Shown here: positions 1 through 7,615 of the stretch, in pieces
How positions within the stretch are numbered: position 1 is the stretch's first letter
How the letters are laid out: every line of letters starts with the position of its first letter
From: Pseudomonadota bacterium
Lineage (GTDB): Bacteria; Pseudomonadota; Alphaproteobacteria; Sphingomonadales; Sphingomonadaceae
DNA length: 10,864 nt
Reading direction: 5' to 3'
Assembly (NCBI GenBank): GCA_023386515.1
Contig: JAEWJQ010000199.1
Span: forward strand, 1 to 10,864
Notes under the pieces: model-generated
What the model saw: only the letters and a program-made list of their open reading frames with translations
Told to the model about the DNA's origin: nothing
Databases searched by the model: none
Made by a program: the position numbers and the translations under genes

Positions 1-1886
1 ATCTGCGCCTGCGTGGCGGGACGGGTACGGCACGGGTGGCGCTGTCAGGGTCACGCGGCCGCGGTTTCGACATCCGGGCCGAGGCAGATGTCGCCCCGGA
101 ACGGATCAGCGTCGCGGCGCAGGGCCTGGTCGACCGGCGCCCGCTGCAGCTGCTCTCCCCGGCGGCGTTCAACCGCGACGGCGATGGCTGGCGGCTCGCG
201 CCCGTCCGGCTCAGCTTCGCCGGCGGCACGGCCGAGATCGGCGGCCGGTACGGCGGTCATGCGCTGCAGGTCGATGCGACGCTGGCCGCGATGCCGCTCG
301 CCATCCTCGACATCGGCTATCCAGGGCTCGGACTGAGCGGCGTCGCGTCGGGGCGGTTCAATTTCACCGATACCGCCGATGCCGCGCCGACCGGGCGGGC
401 CGAACTGACCGTCCGCGGACTGAGCCGCGCCGGCCTGGTGCTGCAATCCCGTCCGCTCGACGTCGGTGTCGCCGCCGCGCTGACCGCCGACCGGCTCGGT
501 ATCCGGGCGGTGATGGCCGCCGACGGGCGTACCGTCGGCCGCGCACAGGCGCTGATGAAGCCGCTCGGCGGCGGCGATCTACCGACCCGGCTGGCGCAGG
601 CGCCGCTGATCGCGCAGTTGCGCTATCAGGGGCCGGCGGACACGTTGTGGCGGTTGACGGGAGTCGAGCTATTCGACCTGTCGGGGCCAGTGGCGATCGG
701 GGCGGATGTCGGCGGCCGCCTGTCCGCACCCGCCATCCGCGGCATCGTCCGGGCGGATGGCGCGCGCATCGAGAGCGCGACCACCGGCACCGTGCTGACC
801 GGCGTGACGGCGAGCGGCCAATTTGCCGGGTCGCGATTGCGCATCGACCGGTTCGCCGCCGACGCGGGCAAGGGCGGTCGCGTCACCGGCACCGGCAGCT
901 TCGATTTCGCCGCCGCCCATGGCGTCGGCCTCGATCTGTCGTTGCAGGCGGATCATGCGGTGATGATCAACCGCGACGACATCGGCGCGACCGTCACGGG
1001 GCCGCTGACCTTCGTGTCCGACGGCGGCGGCGGCCGGATCGCCGGCAATGTCGTGCTCAATCGCAGCCGCTATCGCCTTGGCCAGGCCAGCGCCGCCGCG
1101 GCGCTGCCCAAACTCAACGTGCGCGAGATCAACCTGCCCGGCGGCGGCAGCGAGGACGAGATGCCGACGACGCCATGGTCGCTCGCCATCAAAGCGCATG
1201 CGGCCGGCAACATGCTGGTCAGCGGCCTCGGCCTGTCGAGCGAATGGTCGGCCGACCTCGATCTCGGTGGCCAGCCCAACAATCCCGCGATCAGCGGCCA
1301 GGCGACGCTGATCCGTGGCGACTATGAATTCGCCGGACGCGAGTTCGAGCTGCAGCGTGGCGTCATCCGCTTCGGTGGTGAGGTGCCGGCCAACCCCGCG
1401 CTCGACATCGCCGCCGATGCCAACACCACCGGGTTGAACGCGACGATCCGCGTCACCGGCACCGCGCTGAAGCCGGAGATCGGCTTCACCAGTACGCCGG
1501 CCTTGCCGCAGGACGAGCTGTTGTCGCGCCTGTTGTTCGGCACCTCGATCACCAACCTGTCCGCGCCAGAGGCGTTGCAGCTCGCCGCCGCGGTGGCAGC
1601 CTTGCAGAACGGCGGCAATGGCCTGAACCCGATCAATGCGGTGCGCCGTGCGGCGGGCCTCGATCGCTTGCGCATCCTGCCGGCCGACCGGCAGACGGGG
1701 CAGGGAACCTCGATCGCGGCGGGCAAATACGTCACCCGGCGCCTGTATGCGGAGATCGTCACCGACGGGCAGGGCTATTCCGCCACGCAGGTCGAATTCC
1801 AGGTGACACGCTGGCTGTCGCTGCTGTCGAGCATCTCGACACTCGGCCGGCAGAGCGCCAACGTCCGCGTGTCCAAGGACTATTGA
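1..1886 (+). CDS. tamB: TamB-like translocation/assembly module protein, C-terminal part (5' truncated)
   Basis: The reading frame is open from the window edge (first full codon at base 3) to TGA at 1884-1886, giving 627 visible residues. TamB proteins are usually well over 1000 residues, so the N-terminal anchor and first part lie upstream. The visible part is a long run of short alternating beta segments (repeated patterns such as GxxxLxAxxIxG), as expected for the elongated periplasmic beta structure. The last 200 residues carry the DUF490/TamB C-terminal hallmarks: a stretch like YEFAGREFELQRGVIRFGG followed by NPALDI (about 1322-1411), then LPQDELLSRLLFG at 1503-1541, and a terminal beta-rich end finishing in an aromatic residue (VSKDY). 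Known role of the family: it spans the periplasm from the inner membrane and works with the Omp85 protein TamA in outer-membrane protein insertion or phospholipid transport. A tamA gene would be expected just upstream, outside this window. The family call is secure; the exact role here is inferred. Confidence 0.92.
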   Translation, partial: LRLRGGTGTARVALSGSRGRGFDIRAEADVAPERISVAAQGLVDRRPLQLLSPAAFNRDGDGWRLAPVRLSFAGGTAEIGGRYGGHALQVDATLAAMPLAILDIGYPGLGLSGVASGRFNFTDTADAAPTGRAELTVRGLSRAGLVLQSRPLDVGVAAALTADRLGIRAVMAADGRTVGRAQALMKPLGGGDLPTRLAQAPLIAQLRYQGPADTLWRLTGVELFDLSGPVAIGADVGGRLSAPAIRGIVRADGARIESATTGTVLTGVTASGQFAGSRLRIDRFAADAGKGGRVTGTGSFDFAAAHGVGLDLSLQADHAVMINRDDIGATVTGPLTFVSDGGGGRIAGNVVLNRSRYRLGQASAAAALPKLNVREINLPGGGSEDEMPTTPWSLAIKAHAAGNMLVSGLGLSSEWSADLDLGGQPNNPAISGQATLIRGDYEFAGREFELQRGVIRFGGEVPANPALDIAADANTTGLNATIRVTGTALKPEIGFTSTPALPQDELLSRLLFGTSITNLSAPEALQLAAAVAALQNGGNGLNPINAVRRAAGLDRLRILPADRQTGQGTSIAAGKYVTRRLYAEIVTDGQGYSATQVEFQVTRWLSLLSSISTLGRQSANVRVSKDY

Positions 1887-1887
1887 T

Positions 1888-1946
1888 CCCCCGCGTTGCC
1901 GGGGGTCATCGGCGCAACCGCGCCCGACCGACGGGCGTTTGCGCCG
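1888..1946 (+). other. Two stem-loops between tamB and qorA
   Basis: Two hairpins sit directly after the tamB stop. The first is small: CCCCCG at 1888-1893 pairs with CGGGGG at 1900-1905. The second is strong: CGGCGCAA at 1910-1917 pairs with TTGCGCCG at 1939-1946. Inside it a two-base bulge, a G-U pair and CGCCCG (1921-1926) with CGGGCG (1932-1937) close a five-base loop. No T-run follows, so this is not a textbook intrinsic terminator. It ends only 7 bases before the qorA ribosome binding site. It may act as a weak terminator, an RNA-stabilising 3' end for tamB, or an element affecting qorA translation; the sequence alone does not decide. Confidence 0.45.
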
Positions 1947-1966
1947 CGGCGTAAAGGAGACGGGAC

Positions 1967-2941
1967 ATGGAACGGGTCGCACGCATCGAGCAGACCGGCG
2001 GGCCTGAGGTGATCGAGTGGATCGACGACGACTTGGCGCCGCCCGCCGCGGGCGAAGTGCGGATGCGCAATCGAGCGGTCGGGCTCAACTATATCGACAC
2101 CTACCATCGCGCCGGCGTCTACCCGATCGATCTGCCTTCAGGTCTGGGCAGCGAAGCGGCAGGCGTCGTCGAGGCGGTGGGGGAGGGCGTGCACGGCTTT
2201 TCCGTCGGCGATCGCGTCGGCACCTTCGGGCCGCTGCGGGGCGCCTATGCGACCGCGCGCAACGTGCCGGCGGCGCAGCTCATCCACCTGCCCGACGAAG
2301 TCGACGACCGCACCGCGGCGGCGCTGCTGCTGAAGGGCTGCACGACGGAATGCCTCGTCGAGCGCTGTGCCGAAGTCCAGCCGGGGCAGACCGTTCTGGT
2401 CTGGGCGGCGGCCGGCGGCGTCGGCCAGCTGCTGACCGGCTGGCTGAAGGCGATCGGCGCCCGCGTCATCGGGACGGTCGGAACGGCGGAGAAGGCCGAC
2501 CACGCGCGGGCCGCCGGCGCGGACCATGTCATCCGCTATCGTGACGAGGATGTTGCTGCCAAGGTCCGCGAACTCACCGATGGCGAGGGGGTGCCGGTGG
2601 TTTTCGACGGGGTGGGCATGGCCAGCTGGCAGGCCTCGCTCGATTCGGCGGCGCGGCGCGGACTGATCGTCAGCTACGGCAATGCCGGTGGTCCGGTGAC
2701 GGGGGTGGCGCTCGGCACGCTGTCGGCGAAGGGGTCGCTATTCGTCACCCGACCGACGCTGTTCGATTACTACGCCGACCCGGCGGAACGCCGCCACGGC
2801 GTCGACCGGGTCTTCGCCATGCTTCGGAAGGGGGCGATCAAGCCACAGATCGGCCAGACTTTTCCGCTGGAGCGGGCGGCTGACGCGCATGGCGCACTGG
2901 AGGCCGGCGAGACACGCGGAAGTACAGTGCTGCTGCCCTAA
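1967..2941 (+). CDS. qorA: NADPH:quinone oxidoreductase, QorA / zeta-crystallin type
   Basis: This 324-residue protein matches the length of E. coli QorA (327) and its signature blocks: GGPEV near the start, GLNYIDTYHRAGVYP, LPSGLGSEAAGVV, the dinucleotide-binding loop AAAGGVG (residues 147-153), GTVGTAEKA, RRGLIVSYGN and KGSLFVTRP. QorA belongs to the zinc-free branch of the MDR superfamily and reduces quinones one electron at a time with NADPH in the cytoplasm. No zinc-ligand cysteine cluster is seen, in agreement. The start ATG is well placed: AAGGAGA at 1954-1960 lies 6 bases before it. The residue before AAAGGVG is Trp146, where E. coli QorA has His. The gene follows tamB after 80 bases containing stem-loops, so co-transcription is uncertain. 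Between its stop and the next gene there is only a loose 7-base inverted repeat (GATCGGC 2955-2961, GCCGATC 2992-2998), too widely spaced to call a terminator. The family is confident; the physiological substrate is not known from sequence. Confidence 0.93.
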   Translation: MERVARIEQTGGPEVIEWIDDDLAPPAAGEVRMRNRAVGLNYIDTYHRAGVYPIDLPSGLGSEAAGVVEAVGEGVHGFSVGDRVGTFGPLRGAYATARNVPAAQLIHLPDEVDDRTAAALLLKGCTTECLVERCAEVQPGQTVLVWAAAGGVGQLLTGWLKAIGARVIGTVGTAEKADHARAAGADHVIRYRDEDVAAKVRELTDGEGVPVVFDGVGMASWQASLDSAARRGLIVSYGNAGGPVTGVALGTLSAKGSLFVTRPTLFDYYADPAERRHGVDRVFAMLRKGAIKPQIGQTFPLERAADAHGALEAGETRGSTVLLP

Positions 2942-3008
2942 TGAATGTCGGTTTGATCGGCTGAATATCCGCTCGGGAGTCGTGAGACATCGCCGATCCT
3001 CATCGCAG

Positions 3009-3022
3009 TGACATTTTTGTCA
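3009..3022. promoter_or_regulatory. Palindrome TGACA-N4-TGTCA upstream of the fusion gene, possible operator
   Basis: The sequence TGACATTTTTGTCA is a 5+4+5 inverted repeat with an unusual T-run for this GC-rich DNA. It lies about 60 bases before the ATG at 3082, in the only sizeable gap of the left half (2942-3081). Its right arm contains TTGTCA (3017-3022), five of six matches to the -35 consensus TTGACA, but I see no good -10 at the right distance. A regulator dimer site overlapping a promoter is a plausible reading, but it is inference only. Confidence 0.3.
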
Positions 3023-3081
3023 TGGCGGTGACTTGATCCTGCAACCGCGCTGCGGGCATGGGTACGCCCGGAGTTCTATCG

Positions 3082-6000
3082 ATGTCGCAACGGCCCATTT
3101 TCTACGACGCCAGCGGACGGCGCAAACGCCGGTTCACCTTCGCGGTGGCGGCGTTCGTCCTGTTGCTGCTGCTCGCCCTCTCGGTCTTCGCGGTGTCGAT
3201 CGGCGCCGTGCCGGCGGCGCCGTTGCTCCCCGTGCAGGCCGAGCATCCGACGTTGCGCAAGCTGCCGCCGCCGCACGGCCTGATCGGACGTACCGAACGC
3301 AGCCTCAATTACTACGCGCGCAAGCTGTTCGGCACCGCCGGCGCCAAGCCGACCGGCGGCATCAACAATCCATCGCTGGCGATCGGCTTCTACACGCCTT
3401 GGGATTCGTCGAGCGCGTCCAGCCTGTCGCGGCATATCGACCAGCTCGACTGGGTGATACCCGGCTGGATTTCGGTGACCGGTGCCAACCATCAGATCAC
3501 CGTCTTCCGCGATGTGGCGGGGCGCGAGATCATCAATCGCGCGACGCGGCGGCCGATCGTCACGCCGATGATCCAGAACGTGCTAAACGGACAATGGGAC
3601 AGCCAGGGCATTGCCGCGCTGCTCGCCGATCCCAAGGCGCGTACCGCGTTCCTCGACAAGCTGACGCCCTGGCTGGCGCAGAACAACGCCAACGGCGCGT
3701 TCTTCGACTTCGAGGAGCTGCCGGCCAGCGCCCATGCCAATTACCGCGCATTCCTGGCGGAGGCGCAGCGCCGTTTCGCGCCGCGCGGCTGGACGGTGTC
3801 GATCGCGGCCCAGCTCGGCAATCCGGACTGGGATCTGCCAGCCTATGCGAAGGTGACCGACAAGGTCTTCCTGATGGCCTATGACGAGCATGAGAGCAGC
3901 GGCCCCGCCGGCCCGATCGCCTCGCAGCATTGGTTCGCACAGGTCGTCGCCGAGGCCGCGCGGGGCATTCCGCCGTCAAAGCTCGTCGTCGCCTTCGGCT
4001 CCTACGCCTACGATTGGCACGACGGCACCGGCGATCCGGCGACGGTCGAGGAAGCGTGGCAGGACGCCGCCGACAGTTCGGCGATGCCGACCTATGACCG
4101 CACCAGCGGCAACACCGGCTTCGCCTATATGGAGGGCAGCAGCCGGCACGTCGTGTGGATGCTCGACGCCGCCTCCGCCTACAACCAGATCGGGCTGCTG
4201 CACCGCGCCGGCATCCGCAGCGTCGCCTTGTGGCGGCTGGGATCGGAGGATCCCGGGCTCTGGTCAATCTTCGGCCGGGATCACCGCCAGCTGCCGCCGC
4301 CGTCGGCGATCAACGTCATCCCCGCCGGCACCAACACCGACATCGAGGGCGCGGGCGAAATTCTGAAGATCTCGGCGGAGCCGGTCGCTGGGGCCCGACG
4401 CGCGACCGCGGGCCGGGACGGGCTGCTCGCCGACGTCGTCTTCGACCGGCTGCCGTCGCCCTATGTCGTGGAGCGTACCGGCTATCGCCCCGGTCTGCTG
4501 GCGTTGACGTTCGACGACGGTCCCGACCCCAAGTGGACGCCGCAGATCCTCGACGTGCTGAAGCGCGAGCATGCGCCGGGCACCTTCTTCATCGTCGGCG
4601 AGAATGCCCTGACGCAGCGGTCGCTGTTGCAGAGGATGGTCGCCGAAGGGCATGAGATCGGCAGCCACACCTATACACACCCCAATCTCGCCGCCGTCGG
4701 TCCGGCGCAGGTGCGGTTCGAGCTCAATGCCACGCAGCGGCTGTTCCAGGCATTCACCGGCCGCTCGCTGCGCCTGTTCCGCGCGCCGTACTTCGGCGAT
4801 GCCGAGCCGAGCACCGCTGACGAAATCCAGCCGGCGCTGATGGCGCAGAACCGCGGCTATATCTCGGTCGGCCTGCACGTCGACCCCGACGATTGGAAGC
4901 GACCCGGGGTGCAGGCGATCATCGACCGCACGATCGACAAGATCGTCAATGGTCCCAAGACGTGCGACGACCAATCCGACGCCAATTGCAGCCGCAACGT
5001 CATCCTGCTCCACGATGCGGGCGGCAACCGCCAGGAGACCGTCGAGGCGCTGCCGGTGATCATCGAGCGGCTGCGCGCGCTTGGCTATCATTTCGTGCCG
5101 GTGTCGACGCTTGCCGGGCTCAGCCGCAACGCTTCGATGCCGCCGATCTCGGCCAGCGACCAGCTCGCGGCGCGCGCCGACCTTGCGTTATTCTCGACGC
5201 TGGGCGGTATCGTCATCGCGATGCGCTGGCTGTTCGGCATCGCCATCACCGTCGGCATTCTGCGGGCCGTGGCACTGTCGGCGCTCGCCCTGATCCAGGC
5301 GCGGCGCGAGGGACGGACCGTCTTCCCGTCGATCGATCCCGGGCGCTTCGTAACCGTGATGATCCCCGCCTATAACGAGGAACGCGTGATCGAACGGGCG
5401 GTGCGCGGCGTGCTGGCGTCCACCGAGGTCCAGATCGAGGTGATCGTCATCGACGACGGATCCAAGGACGCGACCAGTGCGGTCGTGGCCAGCGCCTTCG
5501 CGGACGATCCCCGCGTGCGGCTGCTGACGCTGGAGAATGGCGGCAAGGCGCGCGCGCTCAACCGCGGGCTGGAGCTGGCGCGGGGCGAGATCGTCATCGC
5601 GCTCGACGCCGACACGCAGTTCGAGCCGGCGACGATCGCGCGCCTGGCCCGCTGGTTCGCCGATCCGACGCTCGGCGCCGTGGCCGGCAACGCCAAGGTC
5701 GGCAACCGCGTCAATCTGGTCACCAAATGGCAGGCGCTGGAATATATCACCGCGCAGAACCTCGAGCGGCGCGCCCTGGCGCGGCTGGATGCGATCACCG
5801 TCGTTCCCGGCGCGGTCGGCGCATGGCGGCTGGCGGCGATCCGCAGCGTCGGCGGCTATCCCGACGACACGCTGGCGGAGGATCAGGATCTGACCATCGC
5901 GATCCAGCGCGCCGGGTGGAAGGTCCGCTACGACCAATATGCCATCGCCTGGACCGAGGCGCCGGAGACGTTCCGCGCCCTCGCCAAACAGCGTTTCCGC

Positions 6001-6471
6001 TGGGCGTTCGGCACGCTGCAATGCCTGTGGAAACACAGCGGCGCGATCGGCCGGTCGACCCCGCGCGGCCTGGGCTGGATCGGGCTGCCGCAGGCGATCG
6101 TCTTCCAGATCCTGCTCGCCGCCATTTCGCCGATCATCGATCTGGCGCTGCTGGTCAGCTTCGTCGTCACCTATTTCGACGTGCAGGCGCATGGTTGGGC
6201 GCAGACCAGCCACGACATCTACACCATGCTTGCCTTCTGGATCGTGTTCACGACGATCGACCTGCTGGCGGCGACGATCGCCTTCGCCCTGGAGCGGCGG
6301 GAACAGTGGCGGCTGTTGTGGCTGCTGATCCCGCAGCGGGTCGGCTATCGCCAGGTCATGTATTATGTCGTGCTCAAGGCGATCGCCCAGGCGCTGCGGG
6401 GGCCGATGGTCGGTTGGGGCAAGTTGCAACGCACGGGGCGCGTCCAGACGGCGGATAGGCCAGCTTCCTGA
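3082..6471 (+). CDS. GH18-like / NodB polysaccharide deacetylase / GT2 glycosyltransferase fusion, membrane protein
   Basis: This 1129-residue protein has several domains in order. A basic stretch (RRKRR, 13-17) precedes a membrane anchor at 18-40. A GH18/YaaH-like domain covers about 98-397, with NGAFFDFEEL (204-213, D209 and E211 keeping the DxE of the catalytic strand) and MAYDEHE (265-271). A NodB deacetylase domain covers about 468-675 with all five motifs: TFDDGPD (476-482), SHTYTH (528-533; zinc-type H529 and H533), RAPYF (567-571), DPDDW (601-605) and LLHD (642-645). A hydrophobic stretch follows at 701-738. The GT2 domain (about 755-990) has DDGS (791-794), DAD (842-844), ED (933-934) and QRFRW (970-974), as in processive synthases such as PgaC, NodC and cellulose synthase. 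Membrane helices follow near 1004-1034, 1049-1070 and 1078-1100. Predicted topology puts the hydrolase and deacetylase in the periplasm and the transferase in the cytoplasm. The likely job is synthesis, export and partial deacetylation of a beta-linked hexosamine polymer; the product is inferred. ATG 3082 is preferred over ATG 3058 because GGAG (3070-3073) lies 8 bases before it. Confidence 0.92.
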   Translation: MSQRPIFYDASGRRKRRFTFAVAAFVLLLLLALSVFAVSIGAVPAAPLLPVQAEHPTLRKLPPPHGLIGRTERSLNYYARKLFGTAGAKPTGGINNPSLAIGFYTPWDSSSASSLSRHIDQLDWVIPGWISVTGANHQITVFRDVAGREIINRATRRPIVTPMIQNVLNGQWDSQGIAALLADPKARTAFLDKLTPWLAQNNANGAFFDFEELPASAHANYRAFLAEAQRRFAPRGWTVSIAAQLGNPDWDLPAYAKVTDKVFLMAYDEHESSGPAGPIASQHWFAQVVAEAARGIPPSKLVVAFGSYAYDWHDGTGDPATVEEAWQDAADSSAMPTYDRTSGNTGFAYMEGSSRHVVWMLDAASAYNQIGLLHRAGIRSVALWRLGSEDPGLWSIFGRDHRQLPPPSAINVIPAGTNTDIEGAGEILKISAEPVAGARRATAGRDGLLADVVFDRLPSPYVVERTGYRPGLLALTFDDGPDPKWTPQILDVLKREHAPGTFFIVGENALTQRSLLQRMVAEGHEIGSHTYTHPNLAAVGPAQVRFELNATQRLFQAFTGRSLRLFRAPYFGDAEPSTADEIQPALMAQNRGYISVGLHVDPDDWKRPGVQAIIDRTIDKIVNGPKTCDDQSDANCSRNVILLHDAGGNRQETVEALPVIIERLRALGYHFVPVSTLAGLSRNASMPPISASDQLAARADLALFSTLGGIVIAMRWLFGIAITVGILRAVALSALALIQARREGRTVFPSIDPGRFVTVMIPAYNEERVIERAVRGVLASTEVQIEVIVIDDGSKDATSAVVASAFADDPRVRLLTLENGGKARALNRGLELARGEIVIALDADTQFEPATIARLARWFADPTLGAVAGNAKVGNRVNLVTKWQALEYITAQNLERRALARLDAITVVPGAVGAWRLAAIRSVGGYPDDTLAEDQDLTIAIQRAGWKVRYDQYAIAWTEAPETFRALAKQRFRWAFGTLQCLWKHSGAIGRSTPRGLGWIGLPQAIVFQILLAAISPIIDLALLVSFVVTYFDVQAHGWAQTSHDIYTMLAFWIVFTTIDLLAATIAFALERREQWRLLWLLIPQRVGYRQVMYYVVLKAIAQALRGPMVGWGKLQRTGRVQTADRPAS

Positions 6472-6490
6472 CGCATCAAATGGAAAGTGG

Positions 6491-6508
6491 TTGTGCGCTT
6501 GCGCGCAA
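6491..6508. repeat. Short hairpin, possible relic of a REP-like intergenic repeat
   Basis: In the 73-base gap before asd, TTGTGCGC (6491-6498) and GCGCGCAA (6501-6508) form an 8-position inverted pair with one G-U wobble. The right part also contains the perfect palindrome TTGCGCGCAA (6499-6508). The following CAATGACG resembles the tail of small palindromic repeats scattered between genes in many alphaproteobacteria. Only one copy is in this window, so repeat status is a guess from resemblance. No T-run follows, so terminator function for the upstream gene is not supported strongly. Confidence 0.3.
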
Positions 6509-6544
6509 TGACGCTACGGGCGCGCTCTGCTTACGGAGAAGGTC

Positions 6545-7615
6545 ATGGGGTATCGGGTCGTCGTCGCGGGTGCGACGGGCAATGTCGGTCGCGAGATGGT
6601 CAACATTCTCGCCGAGCGTGAGTTTCCGGCGGACGAGATCGCGGTGCTTGCCTCGTCGCGCAGCCAGGGCGATGTGATCGACTATGGCGAGACCGGCAAG
6701 AAGCTGACCGTCAAGAACATCGAGCATTTCGATCCCACCGGCTGGGACATCGCGCTGTTCGCGATCGGCAGCGAGGCGACGCGTGTCTATGCCCCCAAGT
6801 TCGCCGCCGCCGGTTGCACGGTGATCGACAATTCGTCGCTGTACCGCATGGATCCGGACGTGCCGCTGATCGTGCCGGAAGTGAATGCCGCCGCGATCGA
6901 CGGCTATCGCGCCAAGAACATCATCGCCAATCCCAATTGCTCGACCGCCCAGATGGTCGTCGCGCTGAAGCCGCTGCACGATGCGGCGACGATCAAGCGC
7001 GTCGTCGTCGCGACCTATCAGTCGGTGTCGGGCGCCGGCAAGGTCGGCATGGACGAACTGTTCGAGCAGAGCCGCAACATCTTCGTCGGCGATCCGGCCG
7101 AGCCGAAGAAGTTCACCAAGCAGATCGCCTTCAACGTCATCCCGCATATCGACAGCTTCCTCGACGACGGTTCGACCAAGGAAGAATGGAAGATGGTAGT
7201 CGAGACCAAGAAGATCCTCGACCCCAAGATCAAGGTGACGGCGACCTGCGTGCGCGTGCCGGTGTTCGTCGGCCATTCGGAAGCGATCAACATCGAGTTC
7301 GTCGACGAGATCAGCGCCGAGCAGGCGAAGACGATCCTGCGCGAGGCACCGGGGATCATGCTGATCGACAAGCATGAGGACGGTGGCTACGTCACCCCGA
7401 TCGAAAGCGCGGGCGACGACGCCACCTTCGTCAGCCGGGTGCGCGAGGACCCGACCGTCGAGAATGGCCTGTCGCTCTGGTGCGTCAGCGACAATCTGCG
7501 CAAGGGTGCGGCGCTGAACGCGGTACAGATCGCCGAACTGCTCGGCCGCCGGCACCTGAAGAAGGACGATACGGCGCTGATCGAGGCGCTGACCGACGAG
7601 GGCGACGACGCCTGA
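6545..7615 (+). CDS. asd: Aspartate-semialdehyde dehydrogenase
   Basis: This 356-residue cytoplasmic enzyme reduces L-aspartyl-4-phosphate to aspartate-4-semialdehyde with NADPH, the branch point to lysine/diaminopimelate, threonine and methionine. Visible signatures are the N-terminal nucleotide-binding loop GATGNVG (residues 9-15), SSRSQG, the conserved phosphate-contact region IDNSSLYRMDPDVPLIVPEVN, the catalytic cysteine C132 in NPNCST, YQSVSGAG, and the catalytic histidine H244 in RVPVFVGHSEA. The length is slightly above the usual 335-345 because of a charged C-terminal tail rich in Asp/Glu. The start is fixed by GGAGAAGG at 6535-6542 just before ATG. It lies 73 bases after the polysaccharide gene on the same strand. 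Diaminopimelate is used for peptidoglycan, but a functional link between the two genes is not shown. It faces yitT tail to tail. The identification is very secure. Confidence 0.97.
   Translation: MGYRVVVAGATGNVGREMVNILAEREFPADEIAVLASSRSQGDVIDYGETGKKLTVKNIEHFDPTGWDIALFAIGSEATRVYAPKFAAAGCTVIDNSSLYRMDPDVPLIVPEVNAAAIDGYRAKNIIANPNCSTAQMVVALKPLHDAATIKRVVVATYQSVSGAGKVGMDELFEQSRNIFVGDPAEPKKFTKQIAFNVIPHIDSFLDDGSTKEEWKMVVETKKILDPKIKVTATCVRVPVFVGHSEAINIEFVDEISAEQAKTILREAPGIMLIDKHEDGGYVTPIESAGDDATFVSRVREDPTVENGLSLWCVSDNLRKGAALNAVQIAELLGRRHLKKDDTALIEALTDEGDDA

Noticed and set aside
669..1982. 437-codon minus-strand open frame opposite tamB
   Set aside because: The plus-strand frame carries TamB signatures throughout. 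The antisense product shows no recognizable domain and has the composition of a codon-phase shadow.
2955..2998. Inverted repeat GATCGGC / GCCGATC after qorA
   Set aside because: Seven pairs with a 30-base loop and no T-run is too weak to call a terminator.
3058..3081. Alternative upstream ATG for the fusion gene
   Set aside because: No ribosome binding site precedes 3058, while GGAG lies 8 bases before ATG 3082. The extra 8 residues precede an already normal cytoplasmic N-terminus.
5188..6429. 413-codon minus-strand open frame opposite the GT2 domain
   Set aside because: It lies opposite a region with intact DDGS, DAD and QRFRW motifs, and the antisense translation is rich in R, D, G and Q with no motif.
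6476..7555. 359-codon minus-strand open frame opposite asd
   Set aside because: asd is unambiguous on the plus strand. The antisense frame has no family features.
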